Assembly (NCBI RefSeq): GCF_044788715.1
Contig: NZ_CP173170.1
Coordinates: 3,410,001-3,474,000 of the forward strand
DNA: 64,000 nucleotides
Direction: 5' to 3'
Source: Methylotuvimicrobium sp018830325
Lineage (GTDB): Bacteria; Pseudomonadota; Gammaproteobacteria; Methylococcales; Methylomonadaceae
This document shows positions 59,912 through 64,000 of the stretch, piece by piece. The notes beneath the pieces were generated by a model, which did no database searches, had not been told where the DNA came from, and was given only the letters and a program-made list of their open reading frames with translations. The position numbers were made by a program, and so were the translations under genes. How positions within the stretch are numbered: the first letter of the stretch is position 1; every line of letters begins with the position of its first letter.

Positions 59912-60436
59912 TCATTGCCGACCGTTAACTACAATCCCAAGCGCCGCTTTCCAAATCATGGTTTTCCGCTCCAACGACATCGCCGCATAGGCTGGACTTG
60001 TTGAAGGTACGCGCTGATATTCAAGATAATTGAAACGGCTATTCAATATCGGCAACACGTGTTTACGATATAAGCTATCCGCCGCGCCACCGTTAAACAA
60101 TACTCTCTTTATATCCCGATGTTGCTCGAAAAAACGGTTAAAGTCGTTTATTTTTATCGAACCGACATCGATATTTGCATCGGCACTGCCGGGCCGAAAA
60201 CAGGTTTGCAAGACATCCCACACAGCAAGATGATGTTCGATTAAAATGCGGCTGCGCTCTAGATAATCCAATTCCGGCCCCGCACCGAACAATTGCCCCA
60301 TGATTGGCCAAAACGCATTCCGAGGATGTCCGTAATATTCGCCTTTCGACAATGACGCGACACTAGGCATTGACCCTAAAATCAAAACTTCCGCCGATTT
60401 CCCGGCTATCGGTGGAAAACCATCAACTATACTCAT
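59912..60436 (-). CDS. DNA-deoxyinosine glycosylase (uracil-DNA glycosylase superfamily, family 6)
   Basis: 174 residues. VLILGSMPSVASLSKGEYYGHPRNAFW is the hypoxanthine-DNA glycosylase motif with catalytic Asn, and VPSTSPAYAA supplies the C-terminal loop. Removes deaminated adenine from DNA. Both ends abut repeats: the stop touches a TTAGGATTT repeat and the start codon lies inside a mini TATACC element, so the promoter has probably been replaced. Confidence 0.88.
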   Translation of the reverse strand: MSIVDGFPPIAGKSAEVLILGSMPSVASLSKGEYYGHPRNAFWPIMGQLFGAGPELDYLERSRILIEHHLAVWDVLQTCFRPGSADANIDVGSIKINDFNRFFEQHRDIKRVLFNGGAADSLYRKHVLPILNSRFNYLEYQRVPSTSPAYAAMSLERKTMIWKAALGIVVNGRQ

Positions 60437-60484
60437 CGTAGATCAAAATTAGGCACTGCCGAAACTTGAAGTGCGAAAGATATA
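60428..60484. mobile_element. Mini TATACC element (57 bp deletion derivative)
   Basis: TATACTCATCGTAGATCAAA joined directly to GGCACTGCCGAAACTTGAAG and GTGCGAAAGATATA: both ends of the TATACC family with the middle removed. Confidence 0.75.
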
Positions 60485-60580
60485 TCATGCAAACCTTGTC
60501 AGTCGTAAAAATCAAACCGTCGTTTTCGGGATTCTCCTTAATCTGCGATAATAACCGATTTTATACGAGATCCAGCGCCC

Positions 60581-61489
60581 ATGTGGTTTAAAAATCTATC
60601 CGTTTACCGTTTTACAGAAGACTTTACTTTAACGCCGGCCGAATTCGAAGAAAAACTCGAACAAATGCCGTTTCGCCCTTGCGCGGCTCAACAAGAAATG
60701 AGCTTCGGCTGGACTGCTCCGCTCGGCAGAAACTCTGAGCAACGGGTTCACTCCACCAACGGCTTCATGATGATATGCGCAAAAGTTGAAGAAAAAGTGT
60801 TGCCCGCCGCCGTGATTAATGAAATGGTCCTGGAAAAGATTCAAGAAGCCGAGGACCGCGAAAACCGAAAGCTTAGTAAAAAAGAACGCACCGCGATCAA
60901 GGAAGAAATCTGTTTCGAACTGCTACCGCGAGCCTTTACGTTTTCGCGTAAGACGTATGCTTATATCGACCCCAAAAACGGCTGGCTGATCGTCGACTCG
61001 CCATCGGCTAAAAAAGCCGAAGATTTAATCAGCAATCTACGAAAATGCCTGGGCTCGCTACCGGTTGTGCCGCCGATAACTCAGGAGAAACCTGTCGCAG
61101 TCATGACGCGATGGCTGATGACGCAAGACACGCCGGGCGATATTACGATCGAAGACGAATGCGAATTGCGCTCGCCCGGCGATGAAGGCGGCATTGTTCG
61201 CTGCAAACGCCACGATTTAAGTCTGCCCGAAATCAAGAACCATCTCGATACCGGCAAGCAAGTTATTAAGCTGGCCATCAATTGGGCGGATAGAATTGCT
61301 TGCATCGTGGACGAAAACTTGAGTATAAAACGCTTGAAGTTTTTAGATTTGGTTCAAGACCAGGTAGCCGATATCGAAACCCAAGACGAAGCCGAACAAT
61401 TCGATGCCGACTTTTCGATTATGTCGCTGGAACTCTCGACCTTCCTACCGCGTCTTATAGAATTATTTGGCGGCGAGCATAAATCATGA
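60581..61489 (+). CDS. rdgC: Recombination-associated protein RdgC
   Basis: 302 residues. Starts MWFKNLSVYRFTEDFTL; MSFGWTAPLG, EKVLPAAVINEMV and RKTYAYIDPKNGWLIVDSPS are the RdgC blocks. A ring-shaped DNA-binding protein that limits RecA. Overlaps the next gene by 4 bp. Confidence 0.95.
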   Translation: MWFKNLSVYRFTEDFTLTPAEFEEKLEQMPFRPCAAQQEMSFGWTAPLGRNSEQRVHSTNGFMMICAKVEEKVLPAAVINEMVLEKIQEAEDRENRKLSKKERTAIKEEICFELLPRAFTFSRKTYAYIDPKNGWLIVDSPSAKKAEDLISNLRKCLGSLPVVPPITQEKPVAVMTRWLMTQDTPGDITIEDECELRSPGDEGGIVRCKRHDLSLPEIKNHLDTGKQVIKLAINWADRIACIVDENLSIKRLKFLDLVQDQVADIETQDEAEQFDADFSIMSLELSTFLPRLIELFGGEHKS

Positions 61490-62475
61490 TTATTCAAAAA
61501 GCAAAACTTGCGCTTATTGCGCTAATCTTCGCTTCAAGTAGCGGTATACACGCTGCCGAATTCGACCTTCCTAAAACCCCCGGCGACAGCCTAATCGGCG
61601 ATCGCCTGGAAGGGGCCGATAAACATCCCCAACCGCACTTTTATACCGTCGCTACCGAGGAAGACACGCTTTTAGACATAGCAAGGCGCTTCTACATCGG
61701 TCAAAATGAAATTTTATTGGCCAACCCCACCGTCGACCGCTGGCTACCCAAGGAGGGAACTCAAGTTAAGATACCTAATAGTCGCCTGTTACCCAATGCG
61801 CCTCGAAAAGGAATCGTGATTAACTTGCCTGAATACCGAATGTATTACTACCCGCCAAACAAGAGCCGCGTCGTCACGTATCCGATCAGCATCGGCAGAA
61901 TTGACTGGAAAACGCCGCTCGGTAAAACCAGAATTTCCGCCAAAACGAGAAACCCGACCTGGACCCCGCCGGAATCCATTAAGAGAGAGCACGCCGAACG
62001 AGGCGATATTTTACCGAATGTCGTCCCTGCCGGCCCTGACAATCCGCTTGGTCTCTATGCTATGCGACTCGCTATACCGGGCTATCTAATTCATAGCACC
62101 AACAAACCTTTTGGAGTCGGCATGAGCGTAACTCATGGCTGTATTCGGATGTTGCCGGAAAATATCGAGCAATTATTTCCAAACGTCCCGGTCGGCACCG
62201 ATGTCCACATCGTCAACCAACCGACAAAAGTCGGCTGGCTCGATGACTCGCTCTATATCCAGGTCTATCCGAACCTGGAAAAAACCAAAATCAGCTATGA
62301 AGTCCGGCTGGAGCAGGCGCTGGAATTGATTATTCGCGCGAATAACAACCAACTTCCCGTCATCGAAGGCGCCGCGCTTAGAAAAGCGCTCGAAGAAAAA
62401 AACGGTCGCCCCGTTATCATTTATAAAAAACCGGCGCCCAAAACAACTTCGCATTCAGCCACGGCAGCGCTCTAA
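61486..62475 (+). CDS. L,D-transpeptidase (ErfK/YbiS type) with LysM
   Basis: 329 residues. Signal peptide to about residue 23; LysM at 53-100 (FYTVATEEDTLLDIARRFYI, NEILLANP); YkuD catalytic domain ending in LIHSTNK and SVTHGCIRM (His-Cys-Arg). Homologues tether Braun lipoprotein to diaminopimelate or make 3-3 crosslinks. An Lpp/OprI-type protein with a C-terminal Lys is encoded 1.4 kb away, a plausible substrate. Confidence 0.93.
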   Translation: MIIQKAKLALIALIFASSSGIHAAEFDLPKTPGDSLIGDRLEGADKHPQPHFYTVATEEDTLLDIARRFYIGQNEILLANPTVDRWLPKEGTQVKIPNSRLLPNAPRKGIVINLPEYRMYYYPPNKSRVVTYPISIGRIDWKTPLGKTRISAKTRNPTWTPPESIKREHAERGDILPNVVPAGPDNPLGLYAMRLAIPGYLIHSTNKPFGVGMSVTHGCIRMLPENIEQLFPNVPVGTDVHIVNQPTKVGWLDDSLYIQVYPNLEKTKISYEVRLEQALELIIRANNNQLPVIEGAALRKALEEKNGRPVIIYKKPAPKTTSHSATAAL

Positions 62476-62492
62476 GAATTCCGTTATACCCC

Positions 62493-62515
62493 CAAACCTC
62501 GCAGGACGAGGTTTG
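62493..62515. terminator. Hairpin after the L,D-transpeptidase gene
   Basis: CAAACCTCG-CAGGA-CGAGGTTTG, a perfect 9-bp stem 17 bp after the stop. No T tract; it also resembles the GGACGGGGTTT REP family. Confidence 0.35.
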
Positions 62516-62654
62516 TAACCCAAACGCGTCAAGTTAAAAACAGCCAACCTGCATCCCGCTCTTTCCCAAGCCCAGCTTTGGGAACCAAACCCCGGAAGCC
62601 CCCCCTTCGACAAGGCTCTCCTGAGCGCAGCCGAAGGGCTCAGGAGAGCCTCCT

Positions 62655-63474
62655 GAGACCAACACAATCTCTGCACATTCTCAATCAACCCCGACTCGCT
62701 CGATCAATCTTCCTTAATCTTCGGGAAGCTAGAGCTTCCAGAGACTGACACAAGCTCCGCAAATTCTCAATCAGCCCCGACTCGCTCGATCAATCTTCCT
62801 TGATCTTCGGGAAGCTAGAGCTTCCCGTTCAGTTTACCCAAGCTAGAGCTTGGGTAACAGCATATTTTAGTCATTGCTCTTTCCCAAGCTCCAGTTTGGG
62901 AAACACAGCCTGGAAGCTCCAGCATCCAGAGACCGACACATGCTCCGCACATTCTCAATCAGCCCCGACTCGCTCGATCAATCTTCCTTGATCTTCGGGA
63001 AGCTAGAGCTTCCCGTTCAGTTTACCCAAGCTAGAGCTCTCATCGTTATACATAAGTCAAAAATTACCGTTTTGCAATCTTAGCTAATGAGGCCTCGATA
63101 CCATTTATTGTTAATTAACACTTTCGACCTCGAGATCGCGATCAGGGGATCGCTCCCACAGAGCATCCGCCCCCTTGTGGGAGCGACGCCTTCGTCGCGA
63201 TTTCGAAGCCACTAATGTTCAATATCCGCAGATTTATTAAACAGCACCGTTTCCAGGTATACGATGACCTCTGTTTAGCAAGTTTACCGATACTTGTGTA
63301 TAACGGCGAGAGCTAGAGCTTGGGTAACAGCATATTTTGCTCTTTCCCAAGCTCCAGCTTGGGAAACACAGCCTGGAAGCTCCAGCTTCCAGAGACCGAC
63401 ACAAGCTCCGCAAATTCTCAATCAGCCCCGACTCGCTCGTTCAATCTTTCTCGATTATCGGGAAGCTGGAGCTA
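62655..63474. repeat. Dispersed array of about 85-bp units with AGCTAGAGCT palindromes
   Basis: Four related units begin near 62655, 62741, 62929 and 63392 (GAGACyGACACAAGCTCCGC ... GACTCGCTCGATCAATC ... GGGAAGCTAGAGCTTCC). Between them lie further palindromes CCCAAGCTAGAGCTTGGG and CCCAAGCTCCAGCTTGGG. The third unit is split by the REP-targeting element. No ORF is credible in 62476-63800. Confidence 0.75.
63039..63310. mobile_element. REP-targeting element, 272 bp, 10-bp duplication (copy 4)
   Basis: Ends CTCATCGTTATACATAAGT and ACTTGTGTATAACGGCGAG. AGCTAGAGCT flanks it at 63029-63038 and 63311-63320, and the empty palindrome CCCAAGCTAGAGCTTGGG occurs unbroken at 62838-62855. This gives the clearest empty-site comparison of the family. 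Confidence 0.92.
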
Positions 63475-63801
63475 GGGAGCAGCATATCTTAGCCTGCCAT
63501 TTATTGTAACTTGGTGTTCTCGGCCTCGAAATCACGATCTGGAGACCGCTCACACTGTGTATACGCCATCCTCTAAGCGGCACCTTCATCGCCGCACACC
63601 TAACGTTAGGTGAGAAAAAACCACTGACGTTTGACACCCACAGCTTATGTGCCGAAGCCCTCGAAGCGCCTTAAATGAGAGTTTGGCAATTCAGTAAGTT
63701 AATGCGTATGGGCTTTCAACCCCGCTCTGCAGTCATTTCTCCCTGGCAGTTCTTATCGAGCTCAAGAGGCAAGAGGACAACTCTTAACTCAAGCCTTACG
63801 C

Positions 63802-63839
63802 AAAAAAAAGCCCGTCAGACGAATCTGACGGGCTTTTTT
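63802..63839. terminator. Bidirectional terminator after the lpp-like gene
   Basis: GCCCGTCAGA pairs with TCTGACGGGC around CGAA, with eight A before and six T after, so it has a T tract on both strands. It ends the minus-strand lipoprotein gene. Confidence 0.92.
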
Positions 63840-63861
63840 CAAATCAAAAGATAAAAATTAA

Positions 63862-64000
63862 TTATTTCATCATTGATTTTTTGAACAGACGATCCAACTT
63901 GCTGTTCGCATCTTGTGCGTAGCTTGCTGCGCGGTTTGCCGCAGCTTCTGCCGCTGCCGATCTTGCAGATGCGTCAGCGGCAGCGCTTTTCGCACTAGCC
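63862..64000 (-). CDS. Lpp/OprI-type alanine-zipper outer-membrane lipoprotein (C-terminal part)
   Basis: The minus strand is open from the window edge: ASAKSAAADASARSAAAEAA, then ANRAASYAQDANSKLDRLFK and KSMMK before TAA. The Ala-zipper repeat, SKLDRLFKKSMMK end and terminal Lys match OprI/Lpp, an abundant trimeric lipoprotein whose last Lys can be linked to peptidoglycan. Signal peptide and lipobox lie beyond the window. A strong terminator follows. Confidence 0.9.
   Translation of the reverse strand, partial: ASAKSAAADASARSAAAEAAANRAASYAQDANSKLDRLFKKSMMK

Noticed and set aside
62655..63474. Possible CRISPR array
   Set aside because: Units are about 85 bp, diverged and unevenly spaced, separated by other palindromes, and no cas gene is present.

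Overview
The window reads as chromosome of a gammaproteobacterial (Methylococcales-type) methanotroph. The strongest evidence is a complete set of bacterial formyltransferase/hydrolase genes (fhcB, fhcA, fhcD, fhcC) for methylofuran/H4MPT-linked formaldehyde oxidation. A separate trio (HisA-like, ATP-grasp, hydantoinase-like ASKHA protein) is of the kind found with H4MPT/methanofuran cofactor genes. Core gammaproteobacterial synteny (lptM-lysA-dapF-yigA-xerC; dapC-dapD-yffB-dapE) supports this. Genus cannot be fixed by reading alone.

Layout. 1-4945: 3' end of a penicillin acylase, then the cofactor trio. 5118-8076 (minus): a ba3-type terminal oxidase operon (50-aa subunit IIa-like, CuA subunit II, subunit I, dihaem cytochrome c). 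8169-19472: HAD phosphatase, nucleotidyltransferase, REC-GGDEF, NDH-2, YcxB, ABC-F, Usp, TM2, DUF389. 19524-29981: a nitrogen-assimilation block with an FNT nitrite transporter, PP2C-kinase fusion and cyanase (plus), nirB-nirD-phzF (minus), and a NarK-type porter plus NasT-type ANTAR regulator (plus). It carries three sigma-54-type promoters, NtrC-like sites and two leader terminators, each overlapping a hairpin with an ANTAR-type A1/G4 hexaloop. 30054-37440: DUF3280-like protein, PIN/NYN-like protein and the fhc genes, which are split by repeats and by a DUF4160-DUF2442 gene pair. 38072-44765: M48 lipoprotease and a split dap cluster holding a Uma2 gene. 44819-50388: repeat-rich region with an IS21 remnant, coiled-coil proteins, a DUF6629-like membrane protein and a lytic transglycosylase. 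50497-58832: TRAP permeases, lptM-lysA-dapF-yigA-xerC, DUF2333, DUF4389, dinB. 59006-62475: darP, small membrane protein, deoxyinosine glycosylase, rdgC, L,D-transpeptidase. 62476-64000: repeat array and the 3' end of an Lpp/OprI-type alanine-zipper lipoprotein on the minus strand.

The most distinctive feature is the density of small non-coding mobile repeats, several with exact boundaries readable from target-site duplications (TSDs). (i) A 106-273 bp element occurs four times, each at the centre of a REP-like palindrome, with 9-10 bp TSDs. (ii) A 133-142 bp element with 15-18 bp terminal inverted repeats and 11 bp TSDs occurs twice with unrelated interiors. (iii) A 64-65 bp palindrome with a TGAA/TTCA TSD sits at one fixed position inside a larger TATACC...GGTATA element; empty and filled versions both occur here. 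(iv) Heptanucleotide microsatellites lie on gene ends. These elements occupy the narK leader, the fhc operon, the dap cluster and the start of a glycosylase gene.
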